Assembly (NCBI GenBank): GCA_024223125.1 | Contig: JAAEOP010000092.1 | Location: 1-9,945 of the forward strand | Length of the DNA: 9,945 nucleotides | Origin: Chloroflexota bacterium | Lineage (GTDB): Bacteria; Chloroflexota; Anaerolineae; Promineifilales; Promineifilaceae | Direction: 5' to 3' | Part shown: one piece after another, positions 1 through 5,158 of the stretch | Layout of the letters: each line of letters begins with the position of its first letter | Position numbering within the stretch: the stretch's first letter is position 1 | The notes under the pieces: generated by a model | What the model was told of the DNA's origin: nothing | Seen by the model: only the letters and a program-made list of their open reading frames with translations | The model's database searches: none | Made by a program: the position numbers and the translations under genes

Positions 1-621
1 GGCCGCAAGCTCTTCGTCCGGTTTTTGTTGCAAACGGCCGTAAAATGCCAACCCCACTTCCACCGGATTAGGATCGCCAGACTGGGCAATTTCTGGTTCT
101 GCTTCTAGCCAATCGAATAGTATGTCTTCTGCGGCCGCAAAGTCACCCAATTGTTCATAATAGGCAATCAGGTAGGCGCTGGTAAGCCCTGGCAGAAGAT
201 AATCGACCAGCCGGTTTTGCAGCTTGTCTACATCGGGAATTAGGTCGCCGGGAGGTTCTATCTCTACGCCGTGCAACGCAGTGAGCAGGATGAGATTGAG
301 GGCTTTGACAAAACGGCCGTAAGCCGCTTCTTCCTCCTGCTCTTTGATTAAAATCTCCCCATCTTCAGCAAAAATAGTGACCAGAAACAGCGCTTTCTCT
401 TCCCAGGCGATGGCTTTGCCTGTTTTCAATCTATCTAAGAGAACATCGTCCGACAGCTTCACGGCACTGTCCACACCCACGCCGATCAGTTCCCGCACCG
501 CTTGGTCAATAACGGCGTGCGCTTCTTCATAATGACCGGAGCGAGTCAGATCGAGAATATAAGGTAACAGCCCGTTAATCAGCTGTTCTAACATGCGCAT
601 TAGAAAATCTTGTTTAGGCAT
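1..621 (-). CDS. DUF6483-like protein, 3' end beyond window
   Basis: An open frame runs from an ATG at 621 without a stop to base 1, giving 207 residues of a longer protein. It starts MPKQDFLMRMLEQL and continues with SGHYEEAHAVIDQAVREL, then strongly amphipathic helices, a central EQEEEAAYGRF segment, and AFYGRLQQKPDEELAA at the cut edge. This order (KQDFLMRMIEQL start, a G-x-Y-EEA helix pair, a late F-Y-x-x-L...DEEL motif) fits my memory of DUF6483, a helical, TPR-like family of unknown function. There is no signal peptide or membrane segment, so it is probably cytoplasmic. It lies 78 bases downstream of the DUF4037 gene, on the same strand, and could share its transcript, although a hairpin lies between them. 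No strong Shine-Dalgarno sequence precedes the ATG (only GGAA). The reading frame is secure; the family is moderately so; no function is claimed. Confidence 0.65.
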   Translation of the reverse strand, partial: MPKQDFLMRMLEQLINGLLPYILDLTRSGHYEEAHAVIDQAVRELIGVGVDSAVKLSDDVLLDRLKTGKAIAWEEKALFLVTIFAEDGEILIKEQEEEAAYGRFVKALNLILLTALHGVEIEPPGDLIPDVDKLQNRLVDYLLPGLTSAYLIAYYEQLGDFAAAEDILFDWLEAEPEIAQSGDPNPVEVGLAFYGRLQQKPDEELAA

Positions 622-637
622 GGTGTTCCATTCAGTT

Positions 638-700
638 GGGCGAGGCAGTCGGAGATAAGTCTGTACGATGAGCTAAAGTTTTATCCGACTGCTTCGCCCC
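638..700. repeat. Imperfect inverted repeat between DUF4037 and DUF6483 genes
   Basis: The left arm at 638-658 (gggcgaggcagtcgga, then gataa) pairs with the right arm at 681-700 (ttatccgactgcttcgcccc). The core stem is 16 bp with one G/A mismatch (a G-U pair in one RNA strand), plus a taa/tta extension across a 2-base bulge, and a loop of about 22 bases. The right arm touches the TAG stop of the DUF4037 gene at 700-702. There is no T-run after it on the minus strand, so it is not a classic intrinsic terminator. It may be a dispersed REP-like palindrome or a transcript-end stabiliser. Confidence 0.6.
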
Positions 701-1788
701 TACGTTTGATACAACGGCCGTAACCTCTCAAACATCTCCGGGTAACTCCGCAAGTCTGTATTGTCGCTGAATTGGTCAATGCTGCCCAGGTAGGGGGGTA
801 ACGTTAATACATCTGGGGCGGTGATGGCGGCGCGGATTGTTTCTACATAGGCGCCGGTGTGGATGCGGAAGGGACGGCCGTGAAACTGTTCGCATCCGGT
901 GGGCAGCGGCGGCGTTATTTGTAGGCGATTGTGTATCTCGCCAATCAGTTTGAAAGCAGTGCATAGATGGGTTTCGCGTTCTTGCCAGGAGTCGGCCGTG
1001 AGTACATTTTGCAATATCGGTCCTAATGCGGCCGCGCAATCTAGACGTTGAAAAGCTGTGCCAAACCATTTTGGGTAGGGGGCATAAACTTTTTTATACA
1101 AAAAGCCCAACATCATCACGTCATGCACCAACCGCCCTGCCAGTAACCGCGAACCAATATCATCCCCCAAAAAACCGGTGCGGCCCAAAAAATGATCCTC
1201 CTGCCCAATACGCCGCCATTGGCAGGCCAACAGGTACAGCCACACCTCATGCGGAAAATAGACCAGCTTCTGTTGCAATGGTTTTAGTATGCCCAAATCG
1301 TCGGCGAACAGACGGCCGCCGCTCATCACCTTCAACTTTTGCTGGGGTACAGACAGCCAATCCACCGCGTCCCACGTTTTGGTTGGATCAATGCCCAGAT
1401 GCTTCTGGAAAAATTCGGGTACGCAGGCAACAGTTATCATATGGGTGACGGGGCCAGTGCTAATATCGGCCTGTAAGCGTACCCCTTCTTCATCTTCGGG
1501 GCCAAAGTGAACGGAATAGCCACGATATTGGTAGGGCAAATGGTGGGATAGGGTTTGGGTCACGGCCGTTGCCCACTCCCCAAAATCCGCCTCCGCCAAA
1601 AAAATCTGCTGGCGGATGCCCCAATCATGATCGGTAGACATCTCATCATCAAACCCCAACACATCAGAACCATCCCCCAACCGTGCCGCCGAATGCAGCA
1701 ATCCCGGAAACTTCTCGGCCAACAACGGCCGTATCTGTTCCCCATAAAATTGTTCGTTCAAGTCTAAACCTGGGATGAAATCAGTCAT
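700..1788 (-). CDS. DUF4037 nucleotidyltransferase-like protein
   Basis: A 362-residue soluble protein. Residues 38-56 hold a nucleotidyltransferase-type core: GDGSDVLGFDDEMSTDHDW has the Gly-Ser followed by spaced acidic residues (D47/D48, D53, D55) expected of the polymerase-beta superfamily. Residues about 180-250 match the DUF4037 body as I know it: WLYLLACQWRRIGQEDHF, then GDDIGSRLLAGRLVHDVM, then APYPKWFGTAF. DUF4037 proteins are predicted to transfer a nucleotide or act on a small molecule, but no substrate is established, so I assign none. The length is normal for the family. The ATG at 1788 follows directly after a heptamer repeat (ACTGAAA-type) that would form its leader, with no clear Shine-Dalgarno site. 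It is downstream of the shrunken binding-protein gene and probably transcribed separately or by read-through. Confidence 0.82.
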   Translation of the reverse strand: MTDFIPGLDLNEQFYGEQIRPLLAEKFPGLLHSAARLGDGSDVLGFDDEMSTDHDWGIRQQIFLAEADFGEWATAVTQTLSHHLPYQYRGYSVHFGPEDEEGVRLQADISTGPVTHMITVACVPEFFQKHLGIDPTKTWDAVDWLSVPQQKLKVMSGGRLFADDLGILKPLQQKLVYFPHEVWLYLLACQWRRIGQEDHFLGRTGFLGDDIGSRLLAGRLVHDVMMLGFLYKKVYAPYPKWFGTAFQRLDCAAALGPILQNVLTADSWQERETHLCTAFKLIGEIHNRLQITPPLPTGCEQFHGRPFRIHTGAYVETIRAAITAPDVLTLPPYLGSIDQFSDNTDLRSYPEMFERLRPLYQT

Positions 1789-1789
1789 T

Positions 1790-1860
1790 AGTTTTCAGTG
1801 TTCAGTTTTCAGTAAGGTAAATCAAACTGATTACTGAAAACTGGCTACTGGCTACTGCTC
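1790..1860. repeat. Heptamer repeat with hairpin (agttttc / actgaaa units)
   Basis: On the plus strand, units agttttc, agtgttc, agttttc and agt run from 1790 to 1813. After a spacer, the inverse units actgaaa, actggct, actggct and actgctc run from 1833 to 1860. The period is exactly 7. The inner arms 1803-1815 (cagttttcagtaa) and 1831-1843 pair over 13 bp with a 15-base loop. The tract fills the gap between the DUF4037 start and the binding-protein gene. It also encodes the last residues of the binding protein (SSSQ and stop), so that gene ends inside the repeat. Confidence 0.85.
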
Positions 1861-2546
1861 ACCGGTAAGTAAACAGTACCTGTCAAACCTTCATATTCTA
1901 AACCTGCCAGCCCATTTGCCACACTTTCCCGGTTTATCTGGCCGTTCTCTTTACCCAATTCTAAGGTGTGGAACAGTAGCTGGAAGGCGTCATAGGTGGA
2001 ACCGGCATATGGGCCGGCAGTTTCGGCAAAAGGGGTGACGGCTTCATATGCTTGCTGGAACTCGGCCGCAAGCTGGCCGGGATCATATTCTCCAAAAGGA
2101 GGTTGCCCCATGGGGATAAAGGGCAGATTGGCCTGCTGGTAGATGGGGGCGGCTGCGGTCGTCGTCTCTGTCTGCCAATGTCCTACAACGGCGACAACGG
2201 CCGGATCAATGGTTAACGATGCGGCCGTTTGCATAGCTAATTCCGGATCGGCCGAATCATCTAGCGCCACCAAAGCCACCCGATGCCCGTCAATCCCTCC
2301 GGCCGCGTTAATTTCTCGTACCGCCAGCCGGGCGCTGTAAATAACATCATACCCAATCGGCCGCTGCTGTCCCTCAAACGGCCCTACTAACCCAATTTTG
2401 ATAACAGGGTCTACAGAAGCACAGCCAATCAATGGTATCAACATGAATAATAAAAAGAGATTGGAGATTGGAGATTGGAGATTAAAGGATGCGCTCCCAA
2501 TTTCTAATCTCCAATCTCTAGTCTTTCTACCGACACCGTTCCACAT
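1845..2546 (-). CDS. Truncated branched-chain-amino-acid-type binding protein (Peripla_BP_6), likely decayed
   Basis: 233 residues, against roughly 370-400 for complete proteins of the LivJ/Peripla_BP_6 family, which deliver amino acids or similar ligands to ABC importers. A candidate lipobox (LIGC, C42) follows a hydrophobic stretch at 30-41. The first lobe is well kept: KIGLVGPFEGQQRPIGYD, then ARLAVREINAAGGIDG, then VVGHWQTETTTAAAPIYQQ. After PFIPMG the sequence jumps almost at once to AAEFQQAYEA and PYAGSTYDAFQLLFHTLE, which normally lies about 100 or more residues later. Most of the second lobe therefore appears deleted. The C-terminus stops at the EGLTGTVYLP strand and ends in repeat-derived SSSQ. 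The ATG at 2546 has AAGGAG nine bases upstream and overlaps the mltG 3' end by 20 bases. Residues 12-31 are encoded by a heptamer repeat. No permease or ATPase gene is nearby. It is probably a pseudogene or a single-lobe relic, but the frame is open. Confidence 0.75.
   Translation of the reverse strand: MWNGVGRKTRDWRLEIGSASFNLQSPISNLFLLFMLIPLIGCASVDPVIKIGLVGPFEGQQRPIGYDVIYSARLAVREINAAGGIDGHRVALVALDDSADPELAMQTAASLTIDPAVVAVVGHWQTETTTAAAPIYQQANLPFIPMGQPPFGEYDPGQLAAEFQQAYEAVTPFAETAGPYAGSTYDAFQLLFHTLELGKENGQINRESVANGLAGLEYEGLTGTVYLPVSSSQ
2456..2519 (-). terminator. Heptamer hairpin plus U-run after mltG
   Basis: Read on the minus strand, the arm agagattggagatt (2519 to 2506) begins eight bases after the mltG stop. 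It can pair perfectly over 14 bp with aatctccaatctct (2469 to 2456), which is followed at once by TTTTATTATT. This is the layout of an intrinsic terminator. The 3' side holds four gagattg-type units at 2457-2484, so several pairing registers are possible; a second 14-bp stem joins 2471-2484 with 2505-2518. The hairpin lies inside the reading frame of the binding protein, so if it terminates it would limit expression of that gene. Confidence 0.5.
2457..2519. repeat. Heptamer repeat, unit gagattg, with inverted copies
   Basis: On the plus strand four consecutive 7-base units, gagattg three times and gagatta once, fill 2457-2484. Two inverted units, taatctc and caatctc, fill 2505-2518. The translated minus strand gives the Phe-Asn-Leu-Gln-Ser-Pro-Ile-Ser-Asn-Leu string in the N-terminus of the binding protein. 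Seven bases is not a multiple of three, so gain or loss of one unit would shift that frame. Confidence 0.9.
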
Positions 2547-3795
2547 TCGCCAAATGCTCCTTAAACGTCACGCTAAACAGATGCCTGCCGGGAACGCTGG
2601 CCTGGCAGTCAGCCACAAAAAAAACAAAATCTGTCTGGATGGGGTTGGCTACTGCTTCCAACGCAGCCAATCCGGGATTGGCAATAGGGCCGGGGGGCAA
2701 ACCACTGTAAATGTAGGTATTGTAAGGGGAATCGAATTTGAGATCATCCAGATAAAGCGGGTTTTTCCACCAGGTAGTTGTATCGGGTTGGTAGCCCAGC
2801 GCATATTGCACAGTAGGGTCGGCTTGCAGCAAGGTGTCTGTGCTTAAGCGATTGAGGAAGACGCCGGCAATCAACGGCCGTTCCTCATCCACCACCGCCT
2901 CTCGATACACAATCGAAGCCAGGGTTACAGCTTCCCGCAAACTCAAACCCTGCCCGCCAAACGCTTGTCGCATGGCCGGGGTAGCCCGTTCGCCAAAATT
3001 TGCCAACATTAAATCTACCAGATAAGCGGCATCTGCGTCCAGCGGCACCCGGTACGTATCTGGGAACAGAAACCCTTCCAGGCTGGCTTCCGAAGGCAGC
3101 GACGAGAGAAAATCATAGGCACTTAAATCGAAAGGGGTTTGTTGTTGGGCAATGGCTTCAAACTGATCGGCGTCAATATTGGCTGGCTGCGTCTGGCGCA
3201 AGTAGTTGGACATCTCTTCCAACCGCCACCCTTCGATGAAACGCAGCGTAATTTCCCGCGTCCGCGCATCGGTCAACGTTGCCGCCAGGTCGGGGATAGT
3301 CAAATCAGGATCGAGCAAAAAGTCGCCCGCTTCTAATTGGGAATCGAGGCCATAGAAACGCAGATAATTCAAAAAGAGTTCTGTGTCTGGTAACAATCCT
3401 GTTTGGGCAAGATTGGCCGCAATTTGGTTGGCTGATTCGCCAGAGTTAACGGTAAAGGAAACGGCCGTAACCCCCCCTCCCACTGGCTGCTGTAATTGTT
3501 CTGCCTGCCCTGCCAGATAAGTTTGCAAATACAATCGCTCGACTGGATTCAGGCTGGGGCTGCCTCCTTCAATTCGCACCCCGCTTTGGCCGCTGTTTAA
3601 CCAACGCGAATAAAAAATGAGAGCGGCCGTCAAGCAAACCGTCATCACCAACAGCAGCAGCCCTAAACGAAACACCCACCCGGCCGTTTTGTAACACCCC
3701 GATTTCTCTTCCTTCTGATAAGGATCTTTTCGATTGCGGATTGCGGATTGCGGATTGCGGATTGGTTTTTCAGTCACCCCATTGCCCTTTGCCAC
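2527..3795 (-). CDS. mltG: Endolytic murein transglycosylase MltG (YceG-like)
   Basis: MltG is an inner-membrane lytic transglycosylase that cuts nascent glycan strands and so sets peptidoglycan chain length. The 422-residue product has one membrane helix at about 41-61, a LysM-like/N-terminal region at about 110-190 (SFTVNSGESANQIAANL, FIEGWRLEEMSNYL), and the catalytic domain from about 238. Diagnostic stretches are EGFLFPDTYRV, TLASIVYREA, RPLIAGVFLNRL, LLQADPTVQYALG, SPYNTYIYSGLPPGPIANPG and FVFFVADC. By my alignment with E. coli MltG the catalytic Glu (E218 there) is E299 here, while the usual first Glu of the IVExE motif is Tyr (Y297). The frame opens with GTG at 3795, 11 bases after the ruvX stop. 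Residues 11-23 are encoded by a heptamer repeat, so the real start is uncertain and could lie nearer the membrane helix. Position directly after ruvX agrees with the known neighbourhood. Confidence 0.95.
   Translation of the reverse strand: MAKGNGVTEKPIRNPQSAIRNRKDPYQKEEKSGCYKTAGWVFRLGLLLLVMTVCLTAALIFYSRWLNSGQSGVRIEGGSPSLNPVERLYLQTYLAGQAEQLQQPVGGGVTAVSFTVNSGESANQIAANLAQTGLLPDTELFLNYLRFYGLDSQLEAGDFLLDPDLTIPDLAATLTDARTREITLRFIEGWRLEEMSNYLRQTQPANIDADQFEAIAQQQTPFDLSAYDFLSSLPSEASLEGFLFPDTYRVPLDADAAYLVDLMLANFGERATPAMRQAFGGQGLSLREAVTLASIVYREAVVDEERPLIAGVFLNRLSTDTLLQADPTVQYALGYQPDTTTWWKNPLYLDDLKFDSPYNTYIYSGLPPGPIANPGLAALEAVANPIQTDFVFFVADCQASVPGRHLFSVTFKEHLANVERCR
3732..3765. repeat. Heptamer repeat, unit gattgcg, in the mltG 5' end
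   Basis: Four exact tandem copies of gattgcg (3732-3759) are followed by a partial one, gattgg. Unlike the other heptamer tracts in the window, it has no inverted arm. On the minus strand it encodes the Ile-Arg-Asn-Pro-Gln-Ser-Ala-Ile-Arg-Asn-Arg segment of the annotated mltG product, upstream of the membrane helix. The flanking 3781-3808 sequence (attgccc, tttgcca, cttgtac, acttgct) also looks like weakly conserved 7-base units, and spans the ruvX/mltG junction. Confidence 0.88.
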
Positions 3796-3806
3796 TTGTA
3801 CACTTG

Positions 3807-4247
3807 CTACCCATGCGCGTCTAAATAACTCTGCAAAATAAACGCCGCCGCCACCGCGTCTACCCGCGCTTTTGCTTTTTTGCCCCGTTTACCACGCAGT
3901 TGCAGACTTTCTTCGGCCTGAACGGTACTGTAGCTTTCATCCCAAAACTTAACCGGAATATCTATTGTCTGGCTGAATTCACCGATGTAATTTCGCATCC
4001 ACACGGCCGTATCGCTTTCAGAGCCATCTGCTTTGGTCGGTAGCCCCACAACCAGCAGCGTAATCTCCTCTTGGGCGATAATGTCCCGATAGCGGGCAAA
4101 ATCTACGGCGCGGGATTTGCGCGTAAGGACCCCGTAAGAAGCGGCAATCAACCGCAGCCCATCGCTTACGGCCACCCCGATTCGTTTACTCCCCAGGTCT
4201 AAAGCCATGACCCGGCCTTTCATTTCATAAAGGGGTTCGTCCGACAT
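3807..4247 (-). CDS. ruvX: Putative pre-16S rRNA nuclease / Holliday junction resolvase-like YqgF
   Basis: 146 residues, the normal length for YqgF/RuvX, a cytoplasmic RNase H-fold protein implicated in trimming the 5' end of pre-16S rRNA. The first catalytic block is ALDLGSKRIGVAVSD (residues 15-29, with the metal-binding Asp). The middle strand is LLVVGLPTKADGS, followed by FWDESYST with the conserved acidic residue, and the final acidic helix is RVDAVAAAFILQSYLD. All expected active-site acids are present. The ATG at 4247 lacks a clear Shine-Dalgarno site; the ATG at codon 9 (MKGRV) is an alternative that starts just before the core. mltG follows after 11 bases, as in many bacteria, which suggests co-transcription. 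The leader is full of repeats and a 10-bp hairpin ends 24 bases before the start. Confidence 0.96.
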   Translation of the reverse strand: MSDEPLYEMKGRVMALDLGSKRIGVAVSDGLRLIAASYGVLTRKSRAVDFARYRDIIAQEEITLLVVGLPTKADGSESDTAVWMRNYIGEFSQTIDIPVKFWDESYSTVQAEESLQLRGKRGKKAKARVDAVAAAFILQSYLDAHG

Positions 4248-4270
4248 AAGGATTAACTCAAGACCTGGCT

Positions 4271-4296
4271 CTTTTTCCAGCGAAGTCTGGAAAAAG
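4271..4296. repeat. 10-bp perfect hairpin upstream of ruvX
   Basis: ctttttccag (4271-4280), a six-base loop cgaagt, and ctggaaaaag (4287-4296) form a perfect stem. It would lie in the ruvX leader, ending 24 bases before the ATG. There is no T-run after it on the minus strand, so it is not an obvious terminator. It might affect leader stability or be part of the neighbouring composite repeat. Confidence 0.7.
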
Positions 4297-4297
4297 A

Positions 4298-4311
4298 AAT
4301 AATGAATAATG
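4298..4311. repeat. Two aataatg heptamers beside the 15-bp inverted repeat
   Basis: Two tandem copies of aataatg occupy 4298-4311. The string gaataatg occurs here and again at about 4405-4412, so the 15-bp inverted repeat between them is bracketed by the same 8 bases in direct orientation. This could be a target duplication, or simply two pieces of the same AT-rich heptamer tract. Confidence 0.6.
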
Positions 4312-4330
4312 GTAACTATTCAGCTTCCAG

Positions 4331-4394
4331 AGGTGCGACGCACTTGCAAAGAGCAGCGGCATTGACATTACTCTGGGAAAAGTGCGTCGCACCT
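4331..4394. repeat. REP-like element: 15-bp perfect inverted repeat
   Basis: aggtgcgacgcactt at 4331-4345 is the exact reverse complement of aagtgcgtcgcacct at 4380-4394. The 34 bases between hold no open frame of note. The arms are GC-rich within an AT-rich intergenic stretch. Arms themselves contain the near-palindrome GTGCGTCGCAC. Form and setting suit a REP/MITE-like dispersed palindrome; only a genome-wide count could show whether it is mobile or repeated. Confidence 0.75.
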
Positions 4395-4419
4395 GTACAG
4401 TTACGAATAATGAACAATT

Positions 4420-4490
4420 AATTGTGAATTGTGAATGATTGTGGAATGACGACACTTCACAATTCATTATCCTCAATTCATTATTCATTA
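4420..4490. repeat. AT-rich heptamer tract (aattgtg / attcatt units)
   Basis: aattgtg occurs twice in tandem (4420-4433), followed by aatgatt. On the other side attcatt, atcctca, attcatt, attcatt fill 4462-4489 in perfect 7-base phase. aattgtgaa (4427-4435) and ttcacaatt (4457-4465) form a 9-bp inverted pair. The right edge of the tract is the point where the nucleotidyltransferase remnant loses its homology. A frame of about 76 codons reads across 4258-4488 on the minus strand, but it is made of repeat and is not a gene. Confidence 0.85.
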
Positions 4491-4570
4491 TTTTTCTGCA
4501 TTATTTTGTCTGGCTGGTATTCGCGCACAATACATTCTGTGATTAAGTTTATCTCCTGGTTATCTTTCAT
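4481..4570 (-). pseudogene. Truncated minimal nucleotidyltransferase (MNT-type) remnant
   Basis: A 29-codon frame starts with ATG at 4570, preceded by GAGG seven bases upstream. Its product begins MKDNQEINLITECIVREY and continues QPDKI. This is the characteristic first helix and lead-in of MNT-family nucleotidyltransferases (pattern I-x-x-I-V-x-x-Y-x-P-x-K-I-I-L-F-G-S). Exactly where the ILFGS nucleotide-binding motif should follow (after codon 23, near base 4502) the sequence changes to MQKNNE and a stop encoded by the AT-rich heptamer tract. No GS or DxD motif appears further downstream before ruvX. I read it as the 5' end of a gene, possibly half of a HEPN/MNT toxin-antitoxin pair, whose rest was lost at the repeat. 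It is too short for an ordinary ORF search. The family call rests on a short motif. Confidence 0.6.
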
Positions 4571-4638
4571 AAGGTTGCCTCAACAATTGTCATGGTGTTG
4601 TTACCGAGATATGTAACCATCTCACAAAACGGCCGTTT
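4571..4638 (-). promoter_or_regulatory. Leader of the nucleotidyltransferase remnant, with small dyad
   Basis: The 68 bases between the membrane-protein stop and the remnant contain one ACGGCCGT (4629-4636), a small dyad gttac-N8-gtaac (4600-4617) and the GAGG ribosome-binding site. The dyad could be an operator for a small autoregulated gene, but no convincing -35/-10 pair stands out. Weak evidence. Confidence 0.25.
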
Positions 4639-5157
4639 CTACAAACCGTCTGCCCTATGTTTACTGGGCGGCCGTGTGCCCCACCACGCCAGCAGCCCCG
4701 TTACAATTGCCGGCCACAAAAAAGCTAAAAGGCTAATTAAGTCTCCATCATCTGATGACGACGGCCGTACAAATTCACAAAACGCTGGATCATCACTGTA
4801 ACAATCCTGACGAAAGGGGGGTGGGGTGACAGCGCGTCGAAACAATTCTTGGGCAACGGCCGCTTCCATTTCCTCCGAACTGGTAAAACCAAATTGAGTC
4901 GCTTCTTCCGCTTCGCACATCTGGCTGACAAAATCTGTGAAGGGATGACACAGAAAATATGTTTGCAGTTGTGCGCCCAAATAGGCAAACGTGACAAAGG
5001 TTAGAATAAGGACGGTCAAGCTCAAGGTGATCACGGCCGCTACCCGTCGCCCCATATCCACCCGCAGCCATCGCCTGACTTGGGGAATTAAAACCGGAAA
5101 AGCAAACACACACCCTACTCCGGTCAACAGCAAAAACGTAGTTAAGTAACTCCCCAT
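4639..5157 (-). CDS. Three-helix membrane protein, unknown function
   Basis: I do not recognise the family. I place the start at ATG 5157: AGGAG lies six bases upstream, and the TGA stop of the preceding gene ends at 5159, one base away. A TTG further up (5175) would add six residues but is less likely. The 172-residue product has membrane helices at about 4-24, 40-62 and 139-159, with basic residues (RRWLRVDMGRR) between helices 1 and 2. A polar loop of about 75 residues between helices 2 and 3 contains four Cys (C70, C81, C119, C127) that could form two disulfides if the loop is outside the cell, as the charge pattern suggests. The end is TRPPSKHRADGL. Translational coupling to the J-like membrane protein suggests the two work together in the envelope. 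Function unknown. Confidence 0.7.
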   Translation of the reverse strand: MGSYLTTFLLLTGVGCVFAFPVLIPQVRRWLRVDMGRRVAAVITLSLTVLILTFVTFAYLGAQLQTYFLCHPFTDFVSQMCEAEEATQFGFTSSEEMEAAVAQELFRRAVTPPPFRQDCYSDDPAFCEFVRPSSSDDGDLISLLAFLWPAIVTGLLAWWGTRPPSKHRADGL

Positions 5158-5158
5158 A

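Noticed and set aside
2898..2906. Loss of MltG activity because a Glu in the active-site motif is replaced
   Set aside because: Alignment with the E. coli sequence as I recall it places the catalytic Glu at the second position of the motif, which is still Glu (E299).
3732..3765. A CRISPR-like array
   Set aside because: The units are 7 bases in direct tandem without spacers; they are microsatellite-like repeats.
4271..4296. Intrinsic terminator ahead of ruvX
   Set aside because: The stem is A/T-heavy and is not followed by a T-run on the minus strand; GAGCCAGG follows instead.
4258..4488. A 76-codon minus-strand frame beginning MNNELRIMNCE
   Set aside because: It reads straight across the aataatg/attcatt heptamers and the 15-bp inverted repeat. 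Its peptide is repeat-derived, with no family resemblance.
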